From Apostichopus japonicus (lineage: Eukaryota; Echinodermata; Holothuroidea; Aspidochirotida; Stichopodidae), in NCBI RefSeq assembly GCF_037975245.1, contig NC_092570.1, positions 5,995,001 to 6,059,000 on the forward strand: 64,000 nucleotides of DNA, given 5' to 3'. The notes below the pieces were generated by a model that saw only the letters and a program-made list of their open reading frames with translations, was not told where the DNA came from and made no database searches. Positions 45,201-59,700 of the stretch are shown one piece after another. The position numbers and the translations under genes were made by a program. Each line of letters opens with the position of its first letter. The stretch's first letter is position 1.

Positions 45201-47367
45201 TCTTTCCTATCTAGTTTGAAGTTCAAGGCTCTAGAATATAGTTTGAAGTACCTTTTTAATACAGCCCTGGTATTCAAACACTTTGCTTGGCGATTCCAAT
45301 CTTCACCTTCATCTTGGTGAACGGCAGATGTTGTGGTCTTGGTAGAGGTGTAATGTTGAGGTCTTGGTAGAGGTGTAATGTTGTGGTCTTTGTAGAGATG
45401 TCATGTTGTGGTCTTGGAAGAGGCGTAAAATGGTGTGATCTGGGTAGAGGTGTAATGTTGTGGACTTGGTAGAGGTGCTATGTTGTGGCTTGGAAGAGGT
45501 CTAATGCTGTGGTTTTGGTAGAGGTGTAATGTTGTGGCCTTGGTAGAGGTGCTATGTTGTGGCCTTGGTAGAGGTGTAATGTTGTGGCCTTGGTAGAGGT
45601 ATCGTGTTGTGGTCTTGGTAGAGGAGTCATTTTGTGGCCTTTGTAGAGGTGTAAAATGGTGTAATATGGGTAGAGGTGTAATGTTGTGGCCTTGGTAGAG
45701 GTGTAATGCCGTGGCCTTGGTAGAGGTGTAATGTTGTGGTTGTGGTTTTGGTAGAGGTGTTATGTTGTAGTCTTGGTAGAGGTGTAATGTTGTGGCCTTG
45801 GTAGAAGTGTAATCTTGTGGCCTTGGAAGAGGTTCAATGTTGAAGTCTTGGTAGAGGTGTCATGTTGTGGTCTTGGTAGAGGTGTAATGTTTAGGTTTTG
45901 GTAGTAATGTAATATTGACGTCTTGGTAAAGGCGTAAATTTGTTATCCTCCAATTTGAATACTTTTTATATTTAAGGGTGTTAGCTGTCGTTTTCAGGCA
46001 ACCTTGCGAAATGTTATGTGCGTGGGGGGGGGGGGGGGTGGTACCATGGCGTTGGGGCACATTTGTAGATCGAAGACTCTTTACACAAGAAAACAGAACC
46101 TATACATAGTCCCCAAAAAATAAATGCGGTCAGAAATTCTACAAAACCTAGTTCACAGCGCACGCTTGGGAATAGGAATGAATATGAGCACACTGAAGTC
46201 AAGACTGAAAAATAGTTTGCAATCAGTAAAGGTTTTATTGATAAACAGCTATTAAGGACGGGATGCGACCTCTTTTTAGCACTTTTGGAGATTCATGAGA
46301 CCCACAGGGATGACACGTACTGTAGGGTCACATGTTCAAGTGCTACTTGGATGCAGAACAAGGACATTATGACCCAACTATGAATGAACTATTAAGCTCC
46401 AAAACAATTTCATCACAACAACAGCTGACAAAAGTACCAGACCAAACATAGAGAAAAAACAAAGATTCACTTTGGCAAAACGGACGACTATACTATTAGT
46501 CGGACACTAATTATGTACAGAACATGAATGATCCACTTACAAAACCCGGACGTTGAGCGACACACAAACGAGGTAACCATCTAGAAGAAACAGACCAATG
46601 CCAAACTAGGCTTCAGATAACTGCCCTTTTTAACAACAACAAAATTTAGCCCGGGGTTTGATATCCTTACTGAACTCTTTATCTCTAGACCAAGTGGCAC
46701 CCTGCCTGAGCAACAAACACCTGTTTCATTGTCATTTTGAACTTTCTCAGAAAAAAGAAGCAGCCCTGTGAGAGTTGACAGAGAAGATGACAGAAATCAA
46801 ATTAAAATAAATGTCTTATTACCCAACTTATTTTTCTAAACAGCTGGTATATGCCAAGGTTAGTAAGAAAATGCCATCAAATTATAATAAATATCTTAAA
46901 CCCAACTTATTTTTCTAAACAGCTGGTGTATGCCAAGGTTAGTAAGAAAATGTCATCAAATTATTTTAAATGTCTTATATAACCCAACTTATTTCTCTAA
47001 ACAGCTGGTATATGTTAAGGTTAGTAAAAAAATGTCATTTATCATTTTGCACAATTGGATGTTACCTTTGGCTAGCCGATAAAAGATGATAATTTTGTGT
47101 AAATTTTCAGATTCAAAAAGCACCTGGGGTGCACTCTGTAAAATCGCAACACTTTGCTTATACACCCTCACTGAGAGTGATACAAAGCCTGTTTATACGC
47201 AATCACACACCAGTAGAATTACTGTGCTCAAGTGGTAAGGATTTCACTCTTTGACGAAAAGGTTCGGGCCCAGATTCTTACCTTCCCCTGATAAGTCGCA
47301 AAGGGCGAAACAGGAAGTGAAGTAGAATTTTGCTGATGTGTTAATTTTTATTTTTGTATTTACATTC

Positions 47368-47448
<81 letters not shown>

Positions 47449-47469
47449 TGTATATATATATATAAATAT

Positions 47470-47505
<36 letters not shown>

Positions 47506-50371
47506 GAAAATCGCAATAAGTTGGAAAATCAAAAACAGTGAAAAAACAATATATATATATATAAATATATATACATTCATACATACATACATACACACAT
47601 ACATACACGCATACATACATTGTTGTCCTATCTACAAGATAACAAATGTCATTTACTACCCATATTTTGCTGTTTTCAAAATACTTTCATATCACCCACC
47701 AATTTCACAGTTGTGACCTTCAAAGCCAGCAGGACATTCACAGGTGTATTCTCTCAGTTCTCCATCCACACAAATGCCACCATTTTTACAAGGCTCAGAG
47801 AAACATGGGGCTGGTTCTGCAATGAAAAAGACACATTCAGTATGTGTAAAAATACACAATATATCAACAACTGTTATAGCCATTGCTTTAAACAATTTAT
47901 AACCTTTCACAATTTATTTAAAAGCATAGATCAAAGATTTTCTATGTTTACCACTTCATTTAAGGTGCCACACCAAATAGTTTACTTTTTAAGTGAAAAC
48001 ACTGGTGTTTCTTCAACCCTTATCCCTCTCCCCTACCTCCCCACTCACCACTGCTTCTTGATTCGCCCTGAATAGTGACGTACCATACTTGTATGTTTAT
48101 CGTGGTTCACTCGTATATATATGGAACATAACATCATTAAAGTTGGTTCAATGAAAGATGTGTTTAATGCTTAGAATGCTCTCTAAAAGTGAAAATAATG
48201 TCTTTTAAAGATTATTTATAATCAGTTTGTCTTTTCTATTTTTCTAAATCATATCCCAGCTTTTTTCTTCCAATTTTCAAGCAGATTTTGCATTATATGA
48301 TACTTACCACAGTTTTTGCCTTCAAAGCCAGGAGCACACTCACAAGTGTAGTTTCCAAATGATCCATCGGTGCAAGTAGCTCCATTTTGGCAAGGATCAG
48401 AAGAGCAAGGAGAAAGAACTGAAACAAATTCATGAAATAGCTCAGAAAATGAATATAACGGAAATGGAAAGTAGGAGACCAACCATGAGGCTGTTTTACA
48501 CAAACTTTCCAAATTACATTACATGTAAAGTACAGCTGGCACACGAATAGATGATCAGACTTACACACATTTTAGGCCCCTAGCTATTAAACGGTTACCA
48601 AATATTTCTATCAAAATCTTCAGAAGTACAAATAATACATATCAAGCCAAAGTAAAAACCAATGTTTGTTTCAGTGAGTTTGCGTAAGAGAGAAGTGTAA
48701 ATGCTGCCAAAATGATAGCAATGTATGATTTCTTTTCTACCTGGCGGTTAACAGAAGTGGGTCTGAGTAGGATCTGAGCAAGAATTTTCAAACTAATTGC
48801 CCTGACATGTTATTTTCTAGAATGTTAATCTAATGGCTTCCAGTGTTCATGTAAACATACCTTTCAAATTATTTGAATGAAGTAGGTATTCTTGCTACTG
48901 ACCTTCACAAAGATCTCCAATGAATCCTTCAGGACAAATACACTGGAAACTGTCATTGATGCCGACATCTTCGCATTCTCCACCATTCGCACATGGTTCA
49001 TGTCTGCATGTTATTCTCTCTAGAAACCAAAAGAAGTCACTCACTTGGCTTAAAAAAACTTACATCCTGGGCTTCAGATATATATATGAAGTTGTTGTTG
49101 CGTTCAGGTTAACCTTAAACACACACACACACGCATACTCACCTCCACAATAATATTGAGACCAGTAACTTGGTACGTTTTTTTGCATCAACAATTGTTG
49201 GACCTGATTTGTGGGACCAGAATGTACACCTTATGTGTGGGACCTTAAAAACACACCTTTGTGGGACCAGTCCAAATATGTGGGACCACAAAAACACACC
49301 TAAGAAACATTATTTGTGGGACCAGACCAAATTGTGGGACCAAAAAAACACACCTGAGAAACATCATTTGTGGGACCAGACCAAATTGTGGGACCAAAAA
49401 AACACACCTGAGAAACATCATTTGTGGGACCAGACCAAATTGTGGGACCAAAAAAACACACCTGAGAAACATCATTTGTGGGACCCGATAAAACATGTTT
49501 CAAACTAAATTTGTGGAATCACACCCAATATGTGGGACCACAAATCATGCTGTTCCAACATGTCTGGGACCAAAAGCAGACCTTTCAAAAGGTTTGGGTA
49601 CCAATCCCAAAATGCAGGATTAACTCCTTTGTGGAACATACCATCTAATGAACACAAAAACCGAGTCTCTGTCTCTAAGACAGAAATTAAAGGAGCTTTG
49701 GTAGTTGAAAGATAAATTATACATAAGTTTCTGTACTGTTTCCCCCGAAATCAGCAATAGATATTCATCCTGCGAATATTTTCCCAAGAAAACTGCCTCA
49801 GCAATAGCAATTTCCAACAGAAATTTCTTTAATCGGCAGAAAAAACGGTATATATATGAATTTTTCTTAAGTCGACGTCCCAGCTCAATAAATTGGAGGA
49901 ATACTGTACAGAAAGTAAGGAACACATTTATCTCTCATAACTACCTATCCTCCTTTAGCCATTCAGATGTGTCAAGTTAAGGAACTGTAAATATGTTAGG
50001 AAAAGAACATTTTCAATTTTTCACAGTTGTCCTTATCTTTCAGTCTACACTGCATATAATTTGACAAATTGACCACAGTAGTTCACTTTTCATTCAGTTT
50101 GAGTTTGAACTAATACCTTTTCATGCACAACAAACTTGGCATCAAGGTATTCTAATTCGAAGTATTTCTCTGTTTAATTGATACATCAGAATAACTGCTG
50201 TTTGGTTAAAAGAACTTTTTAAGAAATAATGCTAAAGTTTTTTTCTATTAGTAGTGCTCAACAAGGATAGCAGCTTTATATGTATTTATACTGGGCAGAA
50301 TCAACAATGTTGTCAGTTTGCACTAACATTTACAATAGGCTCAAATGAGCACAGAAAATGTGGGACCAACC

Positions 50372-50420
<49 letters not shown>

Positions 50421-50750
50421 TATATATATATATATACATACATATTTAAAATGGGAGGCCCGGGTTCGAATCCCGGTGGAGGCTCGAAGTTTTTTCACTG
50501 TTCTGGATTTTCCTTCACATTACGTTTTCAACGGGGACACCCTAACCAACTAGGCCATGGACGCTGATTGTATGTCCAGAGGTTTGAAACAGGTAAGGAA
50601 GGTCGTAATGCTAAGGTCTACTGTAGGCGTTTGACACCTGTATCGACCAATACTAGTTCTGTTCGTGGTGACATAGTTTGCCTTACTCTAGAGATCAAAC
50701 ATGATGCTAACCAACTCGAAAATCATTTGTGATTCCTAAAGCTGGATATA

Positions 50751-50796
<46 letters not shown>

Positions 50797-53700
50797 AAGT
50801 TATGTATATAGTTAAAGATAATTCCTGGCCTAGCATATCCTGTTTTATAACCCCACAGAATTGTTTAAGAAATACTAAGTTTTTTTTCGATTAGTAGTCC
50901 TCAATAAGGCTGACAGCTTTTTATATATTTCATACTGGGCAGAAGCAACTGTGTTGTCTGTTACCCCTTTCATTTACAGTATAGGCTTCAATGAGCACAG
51001 AAAATGTGGGACCAACCTGTTGTTGGTTAAAAGGATAAATCAAAGCTAACTTGCACTTCTTGTTTTATATCCCCATCGAATTGTTTTACATATAAAATTT
51101 GCTTAGTTGATATAGATTAGATTAGATTATATATATATATATATATATATATAGTTAAAGATAATCATGGCTAACTTGCACTTCTTGTTTTATATCCCCA
51201 CCGAATTGATTTACAATTAAAATCTGCTTAGTTTTACTCCATTAGTATAGTTATAACAGGGGTTGCAGCTTTGTACATACTGGGTAGAAGCAACTGTTTA
51301 TGTCTGTTCCCACTATCATTTACAGTACAGGCCCTAATGAGCACAGAAAATGTGGGACCAACCTGCCAAATAACCTGCTGTACTGTATATATAGTAAAAG
51401 ATTATTCCTGGCCTAGCACTTCCTGTTTTATATACCCACAGTACTTTTTAAGAAATAATAATAATAAGTTTTTTTTCTATTAGTAGTCCTCAACAAGGAT
51501 AGCAGCTTTATTTGTATTCATACTGGGCAGAAGCAACAATATAGTCAGTTTTCACTAAAACTTACAGTAGGCTCAAATGAGCACAGAAAATGTGGGACCA
51601 ACCTGCCAATAACCTGCTGTAAAGGTCAAAGAATAACTCCTGGCCTTTCATACATTATATTAATCCCACAAAATTGTTTTACAAAAACGGTGGCTTAGCT
51701 TTACTCAATAAGTAGTCCTTAACAGGAGTTGCAGCTTGACATGTACTACATAACCGGCAGAAAGCAACTATTATGTCTGTTCCCAATAACATTAACAGTA
51801 GGCCCCAATGAGCACGGGAAATGTGGGACCAACCTGCCAATAACCTGCTGTAAAGGTCAAAGAATAACTCCTGGCCTTTCATATTTTATATTAATCCCAC
51901 AAAACTGTTTTACAAAAAGCAGCTTAGCTTTACTCAATTAGTAGTCTTTAACAGCTGTTGCAGCTTGACATGTACTACATAATGGGCAGAAAGCAACTAT
52001 TATGTCTGTTCCCAATAACATTTACAGTAAGCCCTAATTAGCACAGAAAATGTGGGACTGCAACCTGCCAATAACCTGCTGTAAAGGTCAAAGAATAACT
52101 CCTGGCCTTTCATATTTTATATTAATCCCACAAAACTGTTTTACAAAAAGCAGCTTAGCTTTACTCAATTAGTAGTCTTTAACAGCTGTTGCAGCTTGAC
52201 ATGTACTACATAATGGGCAGAAAGCAACTATTATGTCTGTTCCCAATAACATTTACAGTAAGCCCTAATTAGCACAGAAAATGTGGGACTGCAACCTGCC
52301 AATAACCTGCTGTAAAGGTCAAAGAATAACTCCTGGCCTTTCATATTTTATATTAATCCCACAAAACTGTTTTACAAAAAGCAGCTTAGCTTTACTCAAT
52401 TAGTAGTCTTTAACAGCTGTTGCAGCTTGACATGTACTACATAATGGGCAGAAAGCAACTATTATGTCTGTTCCCAATAACATTTACAGTAAGCCCTAAT
52501 TAGCACAGAAAATGTGGGACTGCAACCTGCCAATAACCTGCTGTAAAGGTCAAAGAATAACTCCTGGCCTTTCATATTTTACATTCCCACAAAATTGTTT
52601 TACAAAAAGCAGCTTAGCTTTACTCAATTAGAAGTCCTTAACAGGAGTGGCAGCTTGATATGTCCTACATAATGGGCAGAAAGCAACTATTATGTCTGTT
52701 CCCACTAACATTTACAGTAGGTCCTAATGAGCACAGAAAATGTGGGACCAACTTGTCAAATAACCTGCTGTATATATAGTTAAAGATAATTCCTGGGCTA
52801 GCACTTCCTGTTTAATATCCCGACAGAATTGTTTAAGAAATAAGGCTAAATTTCTTGTTATTAGTAGTCCTCAACAGGGTTGACAGCTTGTTATGTATTT
52901 CATACTGGGCAGAAGCAACTGTGTGCCCCTCCACCCCTCACTTTTATGCACTTTTTGGCTACTCAATTAGTAGTCCTTATCATGGGTGGCAGCTTTATAT
53001 ACTCGGCAGAAGCAACAATGTCAGTTTCCACACACATATTACAGTACGATCTAATAAGCGTAGAAAATGTGGGACCAACCTGCCAACCTATTTAGTTCAT
53101 TTAAGGATAATTCCTGGTCTTGTCTTCATGTTGAATATACCCTTTAAAAACAAATTGCCCAAAAAAAAGCTAAGTTTTTAATTTTAATTTTCAGGTTTAC
53201 AGACTTGTTCAGGGCCGAGGCCTTCTCACACGACTTTACAACCTAACCCTGGTCATTGGTAACTTGTCACACCTACACACCAAAGTGTGTACAATTCAAT
53301 CTATCTCTCCTGGGGCACCCCAGTGCACCACAACCATGTGTCCCCCGGAGGACTTCCCTTAGGGTGCAGCCAAAACGGGCGCAAACAACTATATTTACAA
53401 GTTACCTCGCAAGTCCCCATTTATACATCTGTGTGAAGAGAGGCAATGGAGATAAAGCGCCTTGCCCAAGGACACAACGTAATGATCTGGCCAGGGCTCG
53501 AACCTGTAATCCTTAGAACGCAAGTCCACTGCCCACTTGACCACAACGCCCTCCACAGGGGTTTAGGATATGCCCTTGATTTGAACACAGAAATTTTGGT
53601 TCCCCCCATGTGCCCCCCCCCCCACTTCGCTTTCATGTACTTTTTGGCTACTCAATTGGTAGACCTTATAAAGGGTGGCAGCTTTATATACTGGGCAGAA

Positions 53701-56700
53701 GCAACAATGTCAGTTTCCACACACATTTACAGTACGATCTAATATGCGCAGAAAATGTGGGACCAACCTGCCGACCTATTTAGTTCATTTAAGGATAATT
53801 CCTGGTCTTGTCTTCATGTTGAATATACCCTTTAAAAACAAATTGCCAAAAAAAAAGCTAAGTTTTTAATTTTAATTTTCAGGTTTACAGACTTGTTCAG
53901 GGCCGAGGCCTTCTCACACGACTTTACAACCTAACCCTGGTCATTGGTAACTTGTCACACCTACACACCAAAGTGTGTACAATTCAATCTATCTCTCCTG
54001 GGGCACCCCAGTGCACCACAACCATGTGTCCCCCGGAGGACTTCCCTTAGGGTGCAGCCAAAACAGGCGCAAACAACTATATTTACAAGTTACCTCGCAA
54101 GTCCCCATTTATACATCTGTGTGAAGAGAGGCAATGGAGATAAAGCGCCTTGCCCAAGGACACAACGTAATGATCTGGCCAGGGCTCGAACCTGTAATCC
54201 TTAGAACGCAAGTCCACTGCCCACTTGACCACAACGCCCTCCACAGGGGTTTAGGATATGCCCTTGATTTGAACACAGAAATTTTGGTTCCCCCCATGTG
54301 CCCCCCCCCCCCCCACTTCGCTTTCATGTACTTTTTGGCTACTCAATTGGTAGACCTTATAAAGGGTGGCAGCTTTATATACTGGGCAGAAGCAACAATG
54401 TCAGTTTCCACACACATTTACAGTACGATCTAATATGCGCAGAAAATGTGGGACCAACCTGCCGACCTATTTAGTTCATTTAAGGATAATTCCTGGTCTT
54501 GCACTTCATGTTGAATATACCCTTTTAAAACAAATTGCCAAAAAAAAGAGCTAAGTTTTGCTCAACTAGGAGTCCTAAACAGGGGTTTAGGATATGCCCT
54601 TGAACACAGAAAATTTGGTCGTCCATGTGCCCCCCACCCCCAATTTCATGTACTTTTTGGCTATACTCAATTAGTAGCCCTCATTAAGGGTGGCAGCTTT
54701 ATATTCTAGGCAGAAGCAACAAATTTGTCAGTTTCCACTAGAATTAACAGTAGGCTCGAACGAGCACAGAAAATGTTGGACCAACCTGCATATAGTTAAA
54801 AGAATAATTCGTGGGCTTGCACTTACCCTTTTAAAAAGAATTGCAAAAAAGCTTAACATTTTTCTCAAGTAGTATTCCTTAACAAGGGTTTACAATATAT
54901 GCCCTTGAGCACTGAAAATGTCTTTCCCTCATGCTTCTCTCCTTTCTCATGTACTGTAAGGCTACTGTATAACAGTATAATAAGCACTATACAACAGTAA
55001 ATTTATCCCAAACTTGTACGATACTGTAGGACTGGAAAACTCTTGAGATATTGACTGGAAACCATAGTTTTCAATAATAATATATAGCCAACATGCTTGT
55101 GTGATCTTTAAACTGTGAGACCAAACAGGAATGAACAATATAGGGCATGGTACAGTTTAGTGTACCACATGCCACCCACCCCCCCCCCCACTCTAACTCT
55201 CTGGTGGAAGTAAACCATGGCTACTGCATGCAAGGACTGCCAAAAACTTCAGAGGAAGTTTACCTTCATACTTTTTTCCCTTCCACTAAAATAATTCAAA
55301 GGCATACTGTAAAACCTAGATAGTACAGGAAACAACATTGATGATCTGTTATTTTTGTAGTATGCTGGAAAAAAAATTGTACTGAAATTCAGCCCAATGA
55401 TGTGAAGTGGCAATACATCTATAATTAACACACTTCTTGAATACTGAACATTATATTATAGATTAGTATGGCAAGAGAGTGAAATCAGTGGAAATTCTTA
55501 TATGAGAACATTTCTAGGTAAGTAATTTCTTTCCCAACTTTAAATGTGTACCAACAAGTGCGAAAGTGACTGGAGAAATTATATATCAGAATCAATAGTC
55601 TGCATGTATATATGCAGTCCATTTGCCAACTAATTATAATTAGTCAAGATTACTTAGCTACTACCTTCAATTGTTCTCCAACAGTCTTTATCCAAAGAGA
55701 GTTGAAACAGTTTTCAAATTAATCTAATGGCCTGCAAATTAGAAGCTTCTTCTAAACTGTTTCCACAGTTACTAATCTCAGACTCTATGATTCAGTTATT
55801 TTAGTTAATGAACACATGTACAGTATGCATACTCCCCAGACACTGTAATGAAAAACTATTCAGAAAACATATGGGAACTACAAAACCCTAAAAAAAAAAA
55901 CATGGGTAAATAAAATAAAGTTTATTGTTATATTTTACACTTCTTTACTCACCATACACATACTGTAATCTGTAAACTGTAAACTACAATCTCTCAGTGT
56001 CTTTTGATTCTCCCACAGGACCCATTACCACTAAAGTCAAGAAAATGTGACCTTAAAGGTATGCAAATATAGAGAAACAGTTACCAAGAAGGGCAGACAA
56101 TTTGACCTTTGGGGTTCACATTGGCTTTTTTCTGCAGAAGAGGATTCCAGTATATACAGTATATCCGTACTACTGTACATGCAATATCTAAGGCCCACTA
56201 TATTTAGTTGTATCATGTATGCAGTATATGGAGCTACTTAACATTGGAAAAAATGTCTTTATACAGGTAATTGTACACAATTAACTGCAGGCATACTGTG
56301 ATATTCATGGTAAAATATGGCAGTTGTATGAAGCATGTCACTGCATGTGTACAACAGGTACAGTAAACACTGTATAGTGAAGTCTTTTTTGGGGGTTCTC
56401 AAATTTGTCTTAATTTGTATCACAACAGCTTGCATTATATAGTCTGATTACAGTCCACGAGACAGAAGGTCCGCGAGACAGAAGGTCCGCGAGACCGAAG
56501 GTCCGCGAGACCGAAATTAAAAAGGTCCGCGAGACCGAAGGTCCACGAGACCGAAATGAAAAAAAGGTCCGCGAGACCGAAATTAAAGAAAGGTCCGCGA
56601 GACCGAAATGAAAAAAAGGTCCACGAGACCGAAATTTAAAAAAGGTCCACGAGACTGAAATTAAAAAAAGGTCCTCGAGACCGAAGTTCCGCGAGACCGA

Positions 56701-59700
56701 AGTTAATTAGGGGTCAACTTTTAACCTCAGCCCTTAACAATTGACACAATTTCCTCATAATAAATTTTATAATTTAACTTCCGAACATTTGTACATTTTG
56801 TAGCACAAACACAAAAAAATGCTTCTGGTTTTCGGCAATGTGACCTTTCTGTAACTTCGGACTCGCGGACCTTTTTGTAACTTCGGTCTCGCGGACCTTT
56901 TTTCAATTTCGGTCTCGCGGACCTTTTTTCAATTTCGGTCTCGCGGACCTTCGGTCTCGCGGACCTTCGGTCTCGCGGAATTCCCCCTATAGTCTTTGTA
57001 CACTTCAAAGGTTCTTATTTTTGGTTTTGCATATTAGAAACAGAAATGTGAACAGGGGTCTTAATCAAATCTTTTGACGTGAAATCGCAGTGAGGAGAAA
57101 GCTATAGTTAAAGATTCCTTGGTTTTTAAATTTCAATCGAAAATTCTTATTGATAGAAATAATAATATATAATATATATAATAGTCTAATACAAGCTGTG
57201 ACAACATGTGGGATGAAACTAAAGCAAAACATAGTGCTCTTCTATACCATATCCATGCATGAGCAGCTTCTACTTGTCGCTATCACAATTCACAACATTG
57301 ACCATACTTCCAGTTTGAGAGAGCGTTTACTGAATTTTCAGAACAGCCTCTGTTGACCTCAAGTGGCCATCAAAAAGCTTTCAAAAACTCATTTCATAAA
57401 TGCCCCCCCCCCCCCCCACACACACACATATAAGCCACACAATTGAACCAAACTTCAGCTACTACATCATGGTGTAAATGAATAAATGAGAGCACTTTAA
57501 TTGCTGCCAACTGAAAATTCTTGCCTCATAATTACAATTAGACATAATTTTGGCCTGTGCATTTAAATGAAATTTACAATACCTCTCTTAAGGAGGTATA
57601 TTGAGTAGGAGGTACTACAAGACGATTCTAGCTCTTTGGAGTTAGCTTGAAGCGAGCAATACTGTACTTAACTTGAAATTTGGGAGTTGAATGGACTTAA
57701 TTAAGTGCAATTTCATGTAATTAGCATATATAACTAAGGAATTTTGTCAGCCGCAACAAGTCTAAGGGCAGTTCCAAGCAAAACAGGATAGACTCCCAAA
57801 ACTTCAAATAGGTTTAATCGTAACAAATTTGGTATCAAATTAAAGCTAAGAATCAAAATTTCCTTAATATGCATAAGGAATACTATTTTCATGTCATTTA
57901 CATATTGAAATTTGCATAATTTAAATTGCAACATCAATAAAAATAATGGTTGTCAAGTTGATACTAAATACATTTATATACATGATAAAAATGATAAACC
58001 TGAATTGATGCATGATGTTTGAACTCTAGAGATCCAAACCATGGGCTTAACATTTCTGTAACATATATACTTCATTACTGTTCTATGACCTACAGTAATT
58101 AGATTTTGGAAAAAAATGTCATGCTGTAAGGGTAAATTTTGATGTTTTTTTAATTATTCCTTTGCAAGACAATAATTTGCAATGAAGTTTGTTTCCAAAC
58201 CTAGGACATCGATAACCATTAAATACAAGCACATTTTTAAGTTCATCTGACTTGCAATCATTAATGACTCATTAAAGTCTGTCACGTACGCTGTAAAAAT
58301 TTTGCTACAGCGTGACGTTACAGCTGATATACACACAACCTTTTGCAATGTAGTGTCCTATTCCCAGACATAATTGAAACATCCCCCCCCCCCCTCTGGA
58401 ACCAACCACTTCAAATGAGGTTGCCTTTAAAGTGATTTAGCTTTCAAATGTGAGATATCGGCTCACCTTCTTAAATGACTAATGAGAAACAATAGAGACA
58501 GGGAAAATATAACACATATTAATTATAGTTGACACCCTTTTTGAAAGCTGGTGGCACCATTCCAACTTCTTCATTCAACTCAGATACTGTATATACCTAC
58601 GTATCCGGATATGCTATGTGATATATGTTTATGGAACATAAATTGTCAAGTTATCTTTTAATCAAGTCATTTTTATGTTAAATTCACATTACAAAATATT
58701 CGTAATTTTGTAATTGCCTGTTGTGTGTCACGCTGTAACGCTATGCTTATTTGAATTTTCATTTCATGATTAATGTATTTTTAACAAATTTCCACATCTA
58801 AGACCAAAGACTGATGGTAGTGACCATCAAAACGATCTACTGTAAGTACCTTCAAAGCACCATTGAAACATGACAGTGTGCTGCTATACATCGACTTTGC
58901 ATTGACATTTCTACTGTAAGTACCTTCAAAGCACCATTGAAATATGACAGTGTGCTGCTATACATCGACTTTGCATTGACATTTCAATTGTCACGCTGTA
59001 ACGGTCACGCTGTAACGTTACATTGAGTAAGATTTTATTGCATATTTAAATTAATTGCCAAACGATTTTCACAAATTAGGTGTCATATAAGACATTGCAA
59101 AAAGCAACAAAAGAGTTTCCAATATGGTAGCTGTTTAAACTTCACAGAGTTTTGGGTATACATGTTTGTGCAAAAAACTCTTGTCCATTTTACGTCACAC
59201 TGTAACAAGGATGATTTATTAATCATATTTCATAAATACGATAGATGGATCAATGATTCATAGTTAATTTTTATACCTGTTTATCAAGAACTAGTTATTT
59301 TGTATTATTTTATTGCTGATAAATAAATAACTAAGTCTTTGTGAAAGAACCATATGAATATTGAACAAGCCTTCTGATTGTCACACTGTTATGCTTTGAA
59401 CTTGCCCCTAAGCAAAGACATGCCATTGAGTTTACCACAGGTACTGTAGTTGTGTGGTAGAATTTTAATTGTTTTGCACTTTGACAAGAGTTGACGCTCG
59501 AAATGCTTTACCACCTCTGTACCCCACTAATAACAAATAAGAAGATACATTTTCATTTCTGTATATATATTGGGTGCATATCCAGGTGATAGGGGCGTTT
59601 GGAGAGTCCCCCACCCCCTCCCCTCCTTAAGAAAGGGAAAAAGAAAAAAGGAAGAAGCTAAATGGGGAAAGCAAACAAATGGGAAAGGAGGAATAGAAAA

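Larger units (their letters stand above)
50225..54880. repeat. ~231-bp satellite, about 14 units, interrupted by (TA)n and SINEs
   Basis: Each unit contains TTAGTAGTCCT..AACAGG, GCAGCTT.ATATG, GGGCAGAAGCAAC, GAGCACAGAAAATGTGGGAC and AATTCCTGG blocks. Units from 51720 to 52640 repeat at close to 231 bp with near identity. Earlier and later units are more diverged and contain insertions. It lies in the intron before EGF module 1. Confidence 0.92.

Noticed and set aside
47341-47716. Open frames rich in YIYIYI on both strands
   Set aside because: Translations of a (TA)n microsatellite.
49170-49508. Repetitive open frames (CGTRPN or VPQFGL repeats)
   Set aside because: All frames are open because the 54-bp unit is a multiple of three and lacks stops; no coding sign and it lies in an intron.
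50455-50560. A tRNA gene
   Set aside because: The B-box and A-box strings are on opposite strands and no cloverleaf forms.
53256-54204. Duplicated 86-codon plus-strand frame
   Set aside because: Antisense of the SINE, present twice only because of the tandem duplication.
56727-57008. Minus-strand Arg/Lys-rich 93-codon frame
   Set aside because: It reads through the inverted palindromic minisatellite, so it is a repeat artefact.
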